Shown in pieces: positions 8,544 to 17,403 of a stretch of 64,000 nt of DNA. The translations under genes and the position numbers were made by a program. Each line of letters begins with the position of its first letter. Positions within the stretch are counted from its first letter, which is position 1. The DNA comes from Microbaculum marinum (GTDB lineage: Bacteria > Pseudomonadota > Alphaproteobacteria > Rhizobiales > Tepidamorphaceae), in the NCBI RefSeq assembly GCF_042646165.1, contig NZ_JBHRTC010000023.1; one strand, written 5' to 3'. Below the pieces are notes generated by a model. It made no database searches. It worked only from the letters and a program-made list of their open reading frames with translations, and was not told the DNA's origin.

Positions 8544-9676
8544 TGCGCTTCGTATTCTACACCCATTCCCTGGTCTCCGACTGGAACCATGGCAACGCGC
8601 ATTTCTTGCGCGGCGTCATGCGGGACCTGATCCGGCGCGGGCACTCGGCGACGGCGCTCGAACCGAGCGGCGGCTGGAGCCGAACCAATCTGCTCATCGA
8701 TCAGGGACACGACGGTCTGGAGAATTTCGAGGCGGCGTTTCCGGACCTGCATTCCGAGGTCTACGGCGAAAACTTCGATCATGCGGCAGTCCTGGACGGG
8801 GCCGACGTGGTGATCGTGCACGAATGGACCGACCCTCAGCTCGTGGCGGACATCGGCCGGATCAGACGTGACGGCGGTCGGTTCAAGCTGCTCTTTCACG
8901 ACACCCACCATCGTGCCGTGTCGGCCGAGGGCGAGATCGCGTCGCTGTTCCTCGACGACTACGACGCGATCCTGGTGTTCGGGGATGCACTGCGGGAACG
9001 CTACCAAAGGGCCGGCTCCACTCCCCCGGCCCATGTCTGGCACGAAGCGGCCGACGTCGAACTGTTCCGTCCTCTCCCGAACGACAGGCTGGACGGCGAT
9101 GTCATCTGGATCGGCAACTGGGGTGATGGAGAACGGGCCGAGGAGCTAAGGGAGTACCTGATCGACCCGGTGCGGCACCTGAATCTCAGGGGCACGGTGC
9201 GGGGCGTCCGCTATCCGGGCAAGGCCCTCGAAGCCTTGAATGGCGCCGGGTTCCACTATGGAGGCTGGATCGCCAATGCCGAGGTTCCGCGGGCCTTCAG
9301 CCGTCACCGGGCGACCATTCACGTGCCGAGACGACCCTATGTCGAAGCACTGCCGGGGATTCCCACAATCCGGGTTTTCGAGGCGCTCGCCTGCGGGATT
9401 CCTCTCATCTCCGCTCCCTGGAACGACTGTGAAGGCCTGTTCCGTCCAGGTCGCGATTTCCTGCTCGCCCACAACGGCGACGAAATGGTGCACCTCCTGC
9501 ACGACGTGCTGCACGACGAGGCGCTTCGGTCGTCGATGATCACCGCCGGCCTCGAAACCATCCGCACCCGGCACACCTGCAGCCACCGCGTCGAGGAGCT
9601 GCTGAGCATAGTCCGCGCCCTTCGCCTCCCCGACCGTCCCGCCGACCACCGGCTCCAGATAGAGGCTGCGCAATGA
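8543..9676 (+). CDS. CgeB-like glycosyltransferase, copy 1
   Basis: A 377-residue protein related to the spore-protein CgeB/glycosyl transferase 1-2 group. The N-terminal half is divergent and ends in Asp/His-rich stretches. The C-terminal donor half holds the recognisable sequence IPTIRVFEALACG near residue 275, where the Glu of FEA corresponds to a donor-binding residue. Its start overlaps the GT4 stop (TGATG) and its stop overlaps the next start (ATGA). It is the first of three consecutive relatives that differ widely in sequence, so they are old paralogues with probably different acceptors rather than a recent duplication. Confidence 0.8.
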   Translation: MRFVFYTHSLVSDWNHGNAHFLRGVMRDLIRRGHSATALEPSGGWSRTNLLIDQGHDGLENFEAAFPDLHSEVYGENFDHAAVLDGADVVIVHEWTDPQLVADIGRIRRDGGRFKLLFHDTHHRAVSAEGEIASLFLDDYDAILVFGDALRERYQRAGSTPPAHVWHEAADVELFRPLPNDRLDGDVIWIGNWGDGERAEELREYLIDPVRHLNLRGTVRGVRYPGKALEALNGAGFHYGGWIANAEVPRAFSRHRATIHVPRRPYVEALPGIPTIRVFEALACGIPLISAPWNDCEGLFRPGRDFLLAHNGDEMVHLLHDVLHDEALRSSMITAGLETIRTRHTCSHRVEELLSIVRALRLPDRPADHRLQIEAAQ

Positions 9677-10767
9677 AGATCGCCTTTTACGGATCCAGTC
9701 TTCTTTCGTCCTACTGGAACGGAGCCGCCACATACTACCGTGGTCTTCTGCGCGCGCTCGCCGCACTGGACTACGAGATCACCTTCTACGAACCGGATGT
9801 CTACGACCGCCAGAAGCATCCGGACATGGCCCCGCCCCCGTGGTGCCGGGTTGTCGTGTACGAGGCAACGGTCGAAGCGTTGAAGGAGATCGCGGCCGAA
9901 GCGGCTCGGGCCGACATCGTCGTGAAGGCAAGCGGCGTCGGCTTCGAGGACGACCGGCTTCTAAAGGAAGTCATGGCTGCGGCAGGACCCGACGCAATCA
10001 AGGTGTTCTGGGACGTCGATGCGCCGGCGACACTGGCGCAACTGAAAGAGGAACCGGACCACCCGTTGCGCCAGGCCCTCGGCGCCCTCGACCTGGTGCT
10101 GACCTACGGCGGCGGAGATCCGGTCGTCGCAGCCTATCGCGACTTCGGCGCCCGACGCTGCATCCCGATCTACAACGCGCTCGATCCGACCACCCATTTT
10201 CCAGTGGCGCCCGACCCCGCCTTCGCGTGCGATCTGGCGTTCCTCGGCAATCGGTTGCCGGACCGCGAATCCCGGGTGGAAGCGTTCTTTCTCGAGCCTG
10301 CAGCCCAGTGCACGGAACAACGGTTTCTGCTCGGCGGATCGGGCTGGCACGACAAGGCGGTGCCGGCCAATGTGCGATACCTCGGGCACGTGCCGACCGG
10401 ACAGCACAACGCCTTCAACGCCACGCCGAAGGCCGTCCTGAACATTTCACGCACCAGCATGGCCGAAACCGGGTTCTCTCCTGCCACCCGGGTGTTCGAA
10501 GCCGCCGGCGCCGGGGCCTGCCTGATCACCGACTACTGGGAGGGGATCGAACTGTTTCTCCAGCCCGACGAGGAAGTGCTGGTCGCGCGCGACGGGCGCG
10601 ACGTGAGCGAGATTCTGCGCAGCCTGTCGCGAGACGATGCCAGCCGCATCGGCCGCAACGCACTGAGGCGCGTTCTCTCCGCGCACACCTATACGCATCG
10701 GGCCAAGGAGGCCGATCGGCTGTTTCGCGAGTTCAGGAGCTTCGGCGCCGTGGAGGCTGCGGAATGA
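9673..10767 (+). CDS. CgeB-like glycosyltransferase, copy 2
   Basis: A 364-residue member of the same group as its two neighbours. The N-terminus (MKIAFYGSSLLSSYWNGAATY) resembles that of copy 3, with a Ser-x-Trp-x-Asn-Gly motif shared by both. The donor half has the segment FSPATRVFEAAGAGACLITD near residues 272-291. A four-base overlap joins it to the genes on both sides. It is presumed cytoplasmic, acting on a nucleotide-sugar donor. No exact function can be given. Confidence 0.8.
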   Translation: MKIAFYGSSLLSSYWNGAATYYRGLLRALAALDYEITFYEPDVYDRQKHPDMAPPPWCRVVVYEATVEALKEIAAEAARADIVVKASGVGFEDDRLLKEVMAAAGPDAIKVFWDVDAPATLAQLKEEPDHPLRQALGALDLVLTYGGGDPVVAAYRDFGARRCIPIYNALDPTTHFPVAPDPAFACDLAFLGNRLPDRESRVEAFFLEPAAQCTEQRFLLGGSGWHDKAVPANVRYLGHVPTGQHNAFNATPKAVLNISRTSMAETGFSPATRVFEAAGAGACLITDYWEGIELFLQPDEEVLVARDGRDVSEILRSLSRDDASRIGRNALRRVLSAHTYTHRAKEADRLFREFRSFGAVEAAE

Positions 10768-11891
10768 GCGATCCCCTGAAAATAGTCGTGATCGGCCTGT
10801 CCTTGTCATCGTCCTGGGGGAACGGGCACGCCACGACGTTCCGAAGCCTCCTTCGCGGCGTGGCCGATGCGGGCCATTCGACACTTTTCCTGGAGCGCGA
10901 CGTTCCATGGTACGCGGCGCACCGCGACATGCCGGCGCCCGACTTCTGCGAACTCGCCTACTACACCGGCATCGACGATCTCGTCGCCCGTTTCGGCCGG
11001 GCTGTCGTCGAGGCCGATGCGGTGATCATAGGATCCTACGTTCCCGAGGGAGTCGGCGTGATCGACCGTGTGGCCGAACTGCGGCCGCGACTCCTCTGCT
11101 TCTACGATATCGATACTCCGGTTACCCTGGCCAACGTCACAGGCGGCAAGGAAGAGTTCCTGGCGGCCCGGCAGTTTCCCTTGTTCGACATCTACTTTTC
11201 GTTCTCGGGCGGAAGGGTTCTCGACCGGCTGGAACGCGACTTCGCGGCCCGCAACGCTGTCGCGCTGCACTGCTCCGTCGACGAGGCGTACTACCGCTGC
11301 ACGGGCGAGCCTGCCAAATGGGACCTAGGCTATCTCGGCACCTACAGTCCGGACCGGCAGCCGACGCTCGAGAGGTTGCTGATCGAACCGGCCCGCCGCC
11401 TGCCCGAGAAGCGATTCGTGGTGGCCGGACCGCAATATCCCGACGACATCGAGTGGCCGGCGAACGTCGAGCGGATCGACCATCTTCCGCCGCCTGAACA
11501 TCCTTCCTTCTACAGCCGCCAGCGTTTCACGCTGAACGTGACCCGCGCAGACATGATCGCTGCCGGCTGGTCTCCCAGCGTGCGGTTGTTCGAAGCCGCA
11601 GCGTGCCGCACGCCGATCATCAGCGACCGCTGGGAAGGCCTGGGCGAGCTTCTGCCGGAGCAGGAGGCCGTGGTGATCGCCGACTCAAGCGACGACGTGA
11701 CCTCCGCCCTGGCAATGGACGAGGACCGTCGGCGCCGCATCGCGGACACTGCCTCCGAAATAGTCCTGGCCGCTCACACGGGCAGGGCGCGGGCCGCAGA
11801 GATGATCGCCGCACTCCGGAACCTTCTCAATCGCCGGAAATTTCCCGAAAGGAGCCCGACGAGGGGCAACACGAGGGAGTTGGCATGGTGA
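10764..11891 (+). CDS. CgeB-like glycosyltransferase, copy 3
   Basis: A 375-residue protein started at the ATG overlapping the stop of copy 2. It shares the Ser-x-Trp-x-Asn-Gly element at the N-terminus (LSSSWGNGHATTF) with copy 2. Its donor-side segment WSPSVRLFEAAACRTPIISD closely parallels that of copy 2, so these two form the closer pair. The stop overlaps the start of the decarboxylase gene by seven bases. The role is inferred to be a sugar transfer in the same glycan pathway. Confidence 0.8.
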   Translation: MSDPLKIVVIGLSLSSSWGNGHATTFRSLLRGVADAGHSTLFLERDVPWYAAHRDMPAPDFCELAYYTGIDDLVARFGRAVVEADAVIIGSYVPEGVGVIDRVAELRPRLLCFYDIDTPVTLANVTGGKEEFLAARQFPLFDIYFSFSGGRVLDRLERDFAARNAVALHCSVDEAYYRCTGEPAKWDLGYLGTYSPDRQPTLERLLIEPARRLPEKRFVVAGPQYPDDIEWPANVERIDHLPPPEHPSFYSRQRFTLNVTRADMIAAGWSPSVRLFEAAACRTPIISDRWEGLGELLPEQEAVVIADSSDDVTSALAMDEDRRRRIADTASEIVLAAHTGRARAAEMIAALRNLLNRRKFPERSPTRGNTRELAW

Positions 11892-12919
11892 ATACATCCC
11901 GGCAGAGGTTGCCGCGTCAGACGATCCTCGTCGCCGGCGGAGCAGGCTTCGTCGGTTCCCATCTTTGCGACGAGCTGCTTGCACTCGGACACCGTGTCAT
12001 TTGCCTGGACAGCTTCCTGACAGGTCGGCTCAAGAACATCGCGCCGCTGCAGAATCATCCGGAATTCTCGCTCATCACCCAGGATATTTGCGATACGGTC
12101 GAAATCGACGAGCCGCTGGACCAGATCTACAATCTCGCCTGCCCTGCCTCGCCGCCGCACTATCAGGCGGACCCCATGCACACGATGATGACCAGCGTGG
12201 AGGGTACCCGGCGGATGCTCGAGCTTGCCCGTAAGCACGAGGCGCGCTTTCTCCAGGCGTCCACCAGCGAGATCTACGGCGATCCCCTGCAGCATCCCCA
12301 GCGGGAAGACTATCTCGGCAACGTCAACTGCACCGGGCCGCGCGCCTGCTACGACGAAGGCAAGAGAGCGGCGGAAGCCATGTGCTTCGACATGCTCCGC
12401 AGCGGCAGGGTCGACGCGCGCGTCGTGCGCATCTTCAACACCTACGGGCCGCGAATGCGCCCCGACGATGGCCGGATCATCTCCAACTTCATCGTCCAGG
12501 CGCTTCAGAACAGGCCGCTGACCATCTATGGCAGCGGCGAGCAGACGCGAAGCTTCTGCTACGTCAGCGACCTCGTCGGCGGCCTGATCGCCATGATGTC
12601 GAAGACGCCGAATCCGCGGCTGGCCGTCAACATCGGCAACCCAGGGGAGTTCACCGTCCGCGAACTGGCGAGCTTCGTGTGCTCCCTCGTCCCGACCTCG
12701 TCGACGATCGAGCACAGGCCGCTGCCCCCCGACGATCCCCAGCGGCGCCGGCCCGACATCACGCGGGCGCGCGACATCCTCGGCTGGGCGCCGGTGGTAC
12801 CGCTCGCAGATGGCCTGCCCCCGACGATCGACTGGTTCTCGCGGGAACTGGCAGAGACCGTCGACTCGGCTTCCGAACGCCCGGCCGGCCTGACGGCGCC
12901 GAAGGAGGCGGCGGAGTGA
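11885..12919 (+). CDS. uxs: UDP-glucuronate decarboxylase (UDP-xylose synthase)
   Basis: A 344-residue extended SDR that converts UDP-glucuronate to UDP-xylose. The sequence carries [15 protein letters not shown] near the N-terminus, the family-specific [13 protein letters not shown] stretch, TSEIYGDP and the catalytic Tyr-x3-Lys as YDEGKR, followed by [10 protein letters not shown]. All are hallmarks of the UXS branch and distinguish it from dTDP-glucose dehydratases. The start ATG at 11885 overlaps the previous gene by seven bases. With ugd at 2619-3995 the pathway UDP-glucose to UDP-xylose is complete in this cluster. Confidence 0.92.
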   Translation: MVNTSRQRLPRQTILVAGGAGFVGSHLCDELLALGHRVICLDSFLTGRLKNIAPLQNHPEFSLITQDICDTVEIDEPLDQIYNLACPASPPHYQADPMHTMMTSVEGTRRMLELARKHEARFLQASTSEIYGDPLQHPQREDYLGNVNCTGPRACYDEGKRAAEAMCFDMLRSGRVDARVVRIFNTYGPRMRPDDGRIISNFIVQALQNRPLTIYGSGEQTRSFCYVSDLVGGLIAMMSKTPNPRLAVNIGNPGEFTVRELASFVCSLVPTSSTIEHRPLPPDDPQRRRPDITRARDILGWAPVVPLADGLPPTIDWFSRELAETVDSASERPAGLTAPKEAAE

Positions 12920-13665
12920 CGCGCGGCATCGACGTGAAGGAAGATCTTGAGGCGCAGATTCGCGCGCTCGGTCCCTGGTTCCACAACATGGAGATCGGCG
13001 GCATCCCGACGGCGCCGGACCATTTCCTGGGCGACTACCCGGCCTTCAAGTGGGACGGGTTCAAGCACGTCGTGCCGGAGGACCTCGAGGGCCGCAGCGT
13101 GCTCGACATCGGCTGCAACGCGGGCTTCTACTCGCTGGAAATGAAACGGCGGGGCGCGGGTCGCGTCGTCGGAATCGACTCCGATCCCCATTATCTTCGA
13201 CAGGCACGGTTCGTTGCCGACCAGGCCGGTTTCGACATCGAGTTTCGCCAGATGTCGGTTTACGATCTGGGTCGACTGGGGGAGCGGTTCGACCTCGTGA
13301 TCTTCATGGGGGTGTTCTACCATCTCCGACACCCTCTCCTCGCGCTCGACCTCCTGTACGAGCACGCCGTCGACGACCTGATGCTCTTTCAGTCGTTGCA
13401 GCGCGGCTCCGATCTCGCACCGCAACTGGCCGAGAACTATCCCTTTTCGGAGTGGAGCGTGTTCGATACGGAGGCGTATCCGAAGCTGTTTTTCGTTGAG
13501 GACAGGTACGCCGACGACCCGACCAACTGGTTCATTCCGAACAAGGCCGCAGTAGAGGCGATGCTGCGCAGTGCCGGCTTCACGATCGAGCAGAATCCGG
13601 AGCGCGAAGTCTTCCTGTGCCGTCGCGGCCTCAGACCAACCATGGTCGAGCCACCGCCGTGCTGA
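12916..13665 (+). CDS. SAM-dependent methyltransferase of the glycan cluster
   Basis: A 249-residue class I methyltransferase started at a GTG that overlaps the decarboxylase stop (GTGA). The SAM-binding motif is VLDIGCNAGFYSLEM near residues 60-75, and the acidic motif II follows in VVGIDSD. Its layout resembles the tRNA carboxymethyl-transferase CmoB group, but the context of glycosyltransferases and sugar enzymes points to O-methylation of a sugar. It is the last gene of the rightward chain. I recall families of such methyltransferases that travel with CgeB-like transferases in conserved clusters, but could not check this here. Confidence 0.82.
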   Translation: MTRGIDVKEDLEAQIRALGPWFHNMEIGGIPTAPDHFLGDYPAFKWDGFKHVVPEDLEGRSVLDIGCNAGFYSLEMKRRGAGRVVGIDSDPHYLRQARFVADQAGFDIEFRQMSVYDLGRLGERFDLVIFMGVFYHLRHPLLALDLLYEHAVDDLMLFQSLQRGSDLAPQLAENYPFSEWSVFDTEAYPKLFFVEDRYADDPTNWFIPNKAAVEAMLRSAGFTIEQNPEREVFLCRRGLRPTMVEPPPC

Positions 13666-14052
13666 GTGGGCTTGCCGCCAAGACGAGAAAACAGAGCTGA
13701 AGCCCGGCCCGACCGCGGGGAGCTTGACTCGACTCTCGCTATGGGACCTCAGCACGATCGTGGGAACGAGCGTAAGTGGATGGGAAGGCTACAAAAAAGA
13801 ACACTCCCGGCGCGGGCCGCACGGGAGTGTCGGCTGGAAGTCGACATAAGACAGCAATTCCACAGTTACGACCGCCCGAGCGCACCCCACCTGACCTTAC
13901 AAGAAATGGTCGTACCACCTCACAGTAGCTCACGTCGTTTGACCTGTTGCCGGTTTCGTTAACGTCGAGAGAAGGTATTTAACGGACCTGGAAATAAATG
14001 GATCAGGAAATCCCGTTCGATTGGCAGCATCTCTTCGCCGGCTATGGTCAGA
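13666..14052. other. non-coding stretch between glycan cluster and IS remnant
   Basis: No convincing gene lies here. The stretch holds a leftward terminator-like hairpin (listed separately) and AT-richer sequence leading into the IS3-family remnant. Short open frames exist but have no ribosome sites and no family resemblance. Confidence 0.5.
13792..13830 (-). terminator. intrinsic terminator for leftward transcription
   Basis: Arms ACACTCCCG (13801-13809) and CGGGAGTGT (13822-13830) pair perfectly around a 12-base loop. An A-run at 13793-13798 becomes a T-run after the stem on the minus strand. That is the layout of a rho-independent terminator for transcripts coming from the right, that is, from the aldehyde dehydrogenase operon ending at 14239. 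About 400 bases containing an IS remnant separate the two. Confidence 0.7.
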
Positions 14053-14183
14053 TGAACAGGACGAGGGATGACGCGAGGACGGACGTGCTCGATTGCATCG
14101 AGCGCTTTTACAACCCTCAGCGACACTCGACACTGGGCTATGTGAACCCGTCGAGTTCGAGGAGCAAGCTATGCTGGCTTAAC
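14053..14183 (+). mobile_element. IS3-family transposase (OrfB) C-terminal remnant
   Basis: The translation from about 14053 contains IERFYNPQRHSTLGYVNP, the characteristic C-terminal end of IS3-family OrfB. One base is missing around 14149: a shift of frame restores VEFEEQAMLA followed by TAA at 14181-14183, exactly as in intact copies. One Arg of the usual RRHS is also lost. The upstream catalytic DDE domain is absent. A sequence like IS3-family terminal repeats (TGTCCGAAAAGCCGG) follows at about 14188, so this is the right-hand end of a decayed element. Confidence 0.8.
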
Positions 14184-14238
14184 TGCGTGTCCGAAAAGCC
14201 GGCCCGTCGCAGATGCTGCGCGGCTCGGGCCAAGAGCC

Positions 14239-15696
14239 TCATATGCGTGCCGTCACTGTCTTGACAGTGTAGTAGGCCTTCAGCCCTTCCAGTCCCTTCT
14301 CACGCCCGAACCCGCTGTTCTTGGTGCCGCCGAACGGCGTTTCCACGCCTCCGGCGAAATATTGATTGATAAACACCTGGCCGCTGCTGACCGAGCGCGC
14401 GAAGCGCAATGCGTTGGAAGTGTCCTTCGTGTAGATTCCCGCGACCAGCCCGAAGTCGGTGCACTCGGCAAGGTCGCACGCGTGGGCGAAATCGTCGGCG
14501 ATCTGCACGGTGAGTACCGGCCCGAATATCTCGTCCTGCACCGCTATGTTGCCGGCATCCTCGGCGAGCAGCAGGGTGGGCGAGTAGAACCAGCCGTCCA
14601 GTCCGTCCGGTTTCTTGACGCTGCCGCCGCATAAAACCCTCGCGCCGGCCTCGACGCTTCTCCTGACTATGCCGTCGATCTTGTCGAGTTGCTCGCGCGA
14701 CACGACCGGCCCGATGTCTGGATTGTCGACGCCGCGCCCGAAGCCGAAGCCCGCGATCCTGTCGATGAGATCCTTAAGGAAGTCGTCGGCGACGCTGCGC
14801 TCGACGATCAGCCGGGAGCCGGCGGAACAGACCTGGCCGGCATTGGTGAAGATCGCTTTCAACACGCCGTCGAGGGCCTGGTCCCGGTCCGCGTCTGCGA
14901 GCACCACGACCGGCGACTTGCCGCCAAGCTCCATCGTCACCGACGCCACATGCTCGGCAGCCGCCTTCATGACCGACTTGCCCGTTGCGACCGAGCCAGT
15001 GAACGTCACATGGGCGACGTCGGGATGCGACACCAGTGCGGCCCCGGTCACCGCCCCTGGGCCGCAGACGATGTTGACAACACCGGCGGGAATTCCGGCT
15101 TCGGTCAGGTAGTCCGGCAGTGCGAGTGCGGTAAGCGGGGTCTGCTCGGCTGGCTTGACGATCGCGGTGGCGCCGGCGGCGAGCGCCGGGGCGAGGCCGC
15201 GTGCCGTGGTCACCAGCGGGAAGTTCCACGGGATGATGTGCGCGGTGACGCCGATCGGCTCGTGCAGGGTGAACGAGATGTGGTCCTGGCCGAGCGGGAT
15301 CGTGTCTCCCTGCAGCTTGTCGGCCATCCCCGCGTAGTACTCGAAGTACCGCGCCGACGTTTCGATATCGCCCCTGGCCTCGCGCATCGGCTTGCCGCTG
15401 TCGAGGGATTCCAGCAGCGCCAGGCGGCCGGCGTCGCGCCGGATGAACTGCGCCACCCGCAACAGCATACGCCCGCGTTCGGCGGGCGGAACTGCCGCCC
15501 AGGTTCCCTTGAGAGCCGCTTTCGCTGCGGCGACGGCCTCATCGACGACCGCCTCGTCGCAGACCGGAACGTCGCACAGCACGGTGCCGGAAGCCGCATC
15601 GTAGGTCGGATGGACCGCGGTGCCGGCGACCGGCCGCCGCTTCCCGTCTATGAAGGGATCCAGGGAGAGGCGGGCGATCTCTGCATGCTGCGTCAT
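14239..15696 (-). CDS. NAD(P)-dependent aldehyde dehydrogenase
   Basis: A 485-residue ALDH with the catalytic cysteine Cys290 in GQVCSAGSR, the general-base Glu in TMELGGKSP and the cofactor-binding PWNFPL and FTGSVATG motifs. It is the last gene of the leftward operon gntR-oxidase-[2Fe-2S]-flavoprotein-ALDH and starts 15 bases after the flavoprotein stop. With a DapA-family deaminase across the divergent promoter, the likely role is oxidation of 2-oxoglutarate semialdehyde to 2-oxoglutarate, the last step of hydroxyproline breakdown. Betaine-aldehyde-type activity is an alternative. The assignment is inferred from context, not from diagnostic residues. Confidence 0.9.
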   Translation of the reverse strand: MTQHAEIARLSLDPFIDGKRRPVAGTAVHPTYDAASGTVLCDVPVCDEAVVDEAVAAAKAALKGTWAAVPPAERGRMLLRVAQFIRRDAGRLALLESLDSGKPMREARGDIETSARYFEYYAGMADKLQGDTIPLGQDHISFTLHEPIGVTAHIIPWNFPLVTTARGLAPALAAGATAIVKPAEQTPLTALALPDYLTEAGIPAGVVNIVCGPGAVTGAALVSHPDVAHVTFTGSVATGKSVMKAAAEHVASVTMELGGKSPVVVLADADRDQALDGVLKAIFTNAGQVCSAGSRLIVERSVADDFLKDLIDRIAGFGFGRGVDNPDIGPVVSREQLDKIDGIVRRSVEAGARVLCGGSVKKPDGLDGWFYSPTLLLAEDAGNIAVQDEIFGPVLTVQIADDFAHACDLAECTDFGLVAGIYTKDTSNALRFARSVSSGQVFINQYFAGGVETPFGGTKNSGFGREKGLEGLKAYYTVKTVTARI

Positions 15697-15711
15697 CGAA
15701 TACTCCTGCTC

Positions 15712-17112
15712 TTATTGCTGTGCATTGGCTTCATCGGGTTCGCGCGCCGGACCGGCATTGGCGTCGGAGGCGAGGTGTCGGAGCTGTACCGGCCGGACTG
15801 GCGGCCGGCTGCGCGGGTATGTCGAGACGGCGTCGTCATCGGAGAGGCCGAGGGCGGCCGCCGCGGCCGGAAGGCAATTGCGCCCCTGGCAGCGGCCCAT
15901 GCCGAGGCGGCTCGACGTCTTGACGCGGTCCAGGCTTCCGGTTGCCACGTTGGCGTCGCCGGCGATATCGCCGAGTCGCAGTTCCTCGCAGCGGCAGACG
16001 ATGGTGTCCTCGCCGGCCGCGCGGAGGGGCACGGAAGGGGAGTAGGCGCGGTTGAGGTCTCGTCGAAACCCGTCGAGGCGCCGGTACCTGGAGAGCAGCG
16101 CCGGCTGGGGGACCTGTCGGAGGATAGCGCTGGCGGCGATCTCGCCTTCCAGGAGCGCCACCTCGACGCCCCCGATGCCGGCCCCGTCCCCGACCGCGTA
16201 GACGCCGGGAACGCTGGTCTCGAGCTGTGCGGACCTTACCGGAACGACCCCGGCAAGATCCGGGCGGCTCTCCGTCCTGCAGCCGAGAATTCGCGCGAAT
16301 TCGGCGGAAGGCATGAGGCCGTAGCCTACGACCAGCGTGTCCACGTCCAGCCATTCCCGCCGTTCGCGGACCGGTCGCCCGTCCGGGCCCACCGGCGCGA
16401 TCGCGGCGCGCCGGATCGAGTTCCCTCCCTCCGCCTCGCAAACCATCCAGCCGGTGCGGATGCGAATGCCGGAAAGCAGTATGCGTCGCTGGTAGCCGAT
16501 CGCGGTGCGCAGTATTGCGGGAGCAGCCCCGATGCCTCTGAGGGCCGTCCCGGCAAGGTGGCGCGTGCGGCGGGCCTCGATGACGCCGACCACGTCTGCG
16601 CCGGCCGCGATCATGGTCGCTGCCGCCACGAGGACGAGCGGGCCGTTTCCCGCCACGAGCAGCCTGCCAGTCGGCACTAGGCCATCGGCCTTGGCGAGAT
16701 TGAGGCAGCCGCCTGCGGAGATCACCCCCGGCAGGGTCCAGCCCTTGAACGGAAACGGCCTGTCCTGGGCCCCGTTTGCGAGCACCACGGCGGAGGCCTC
16801 GATGCGGCCGCTGCGGTGCGGGCCTGCATAGGCGATGGTCAGCGGTGCGGGCGCGCCCCACGCGATGGTGCCGGCGAGATGGCGGACGCCGGGCTGCGAC
16901 AGCACGCCCGCAAGGCGATCGTGGCGGGCCTTGTCGCGCAGCAGCCCGGCATCCGGCGCCACCTCGTAGCCTGGCGGCAACTGCCTGAAATACTGGCCGC
17001 CGGCCTGCGCGTTGTCGTCGATCAGCACGACCTCGCGGCCCGCCGCGGAGAGGCGGCCGGCGCAGGCGAGACCGGCGGGGCCGGCCCCGACGATGACGAC
17101 TGGGCGGCTCAT
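15712..17112 (-). CDS. FAD/NAD(P)-binding oxidoreductase subunit (HcnB/LhpE/opine oxidase type)
   Basis: A 466-residue flavoprotein starting at the ATG that overlaps the [2Fe-2S] gene by four bases; a longer in-frame extension upstream is part of that gene's shadow. The FAD motif is IVGAGPAGLACAG at the N-terminus, with a second Rossmann site (VAGNGPLVLVAA) in the middle. The C-terminus has a BFD-like [2Fe-2S] arrangement, CRCEE and later CQGRNC, as in HcnB, opine oxidase and D-hydroxyproline dehydrogenase subunits. It probably forms a complex with the two neighbouring gene products, feeding electrons from an amine substrate towards the respiratory chain. Confidence 0.88.
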   Translation of the reverse strand: MSRPVVIVGAGPAGLACAGRLSAAGREVVLIDDNAQAGGQYFRQLPPGYEVAPDAGLLRDKARHDRLAGVLSQPGVRHLAGTIAWGAPAPLTIAYAGPHRSGRIEASAVVLANGAQDRPFPFKGWTLPGVISAGGCLNLAKADGLVPTGRLLVAGNGPLVLVAAATMIAAGADVVGVIEARRTRHLAGTALRGIGAAPAILRTAIGYQRRILLSGIRIRTGWMVCEAEGGNSIRRAAIAPVGPDGRPVRERREWLDVDTLVVGYGLMPSAEFARILGCRTESRPDLAGVVPVRSAQLETSVPGVYAVGDGAGIGGVEVALLEGEIAASAILRQVPQPALLSRYRRLDGFRRDLNRAYSPSVPLRAAGEDTIVCRCEELRLGDIAGDANVATGSLDRVKTSSRLGMGRCQGRNCLPAAAAALGLSDDDAVSTYPRSRPPVRPVQLRHLASDANAGPAREPDEANAQQ

Positions 17113-17399
17113 CGGCCCTCTCCGTCTGCCAGCTCGATGGCGATTCCCTCGCTCAACGGGAAGGCGCAGCTGCGCACCACGCCGTGCCCTTCGACGCGGA
17201 CGGCGCACTCCCAGCAGATCCCCATCCCGCAGTAGTAGCCGCGCGCCTCCTGGAGCCTGGCGGTCACACGGAGATCCTGCACGCCGGCACGCATGAGCGC
17301 CGAGGCGATGCTCTCGCCCTCGAAGCCGGTCATCTGCCGCCCCTCGAAGGTGAAGCGTACCGACGCGCCCGCCGGCCTGATGCCATCGATGAACCGCAT
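17109..17399 (-). CDS. small (2Fe-2S)-binding subunit (HcnA-like)
   Basis: A 96-residue plant-ferredoxin-type subunit. Three cysteines form the cluster motif YYCGMGICWECAV and the fourth sits in VRSCAF, the HcnA arrangement. Such proteins are the gamma subunit of heteromeric D-hydroxyproline dehydrogenase, opine oxidase or HCN synthase. It overlaps the downstream flavoprotein gene by four bases and starts four bases after the oxidase stop, so the three subunits are translated together. Confidence 0.88.
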   Translation of the reverse strand: MRFIDGIRPAGASVRFTFEGRQMTGFEGESIASALMRAGVQDLRVTARLQEARGYYCGMGICWECAVRVEGHGVVRSCAFPLSEGIAIELADGEGR

Positions 17400-17403
17400 G
17401 CCG

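Noticed and set aside
14689..16680. 663-residue open frame on the plus strand opposite the ALDH and flavoprotein genes
   Set aside because: It is antisense to two well-supported genes and its translation is low-complexity Arg/Gly/Ala, as expected from GC-rich DNA.
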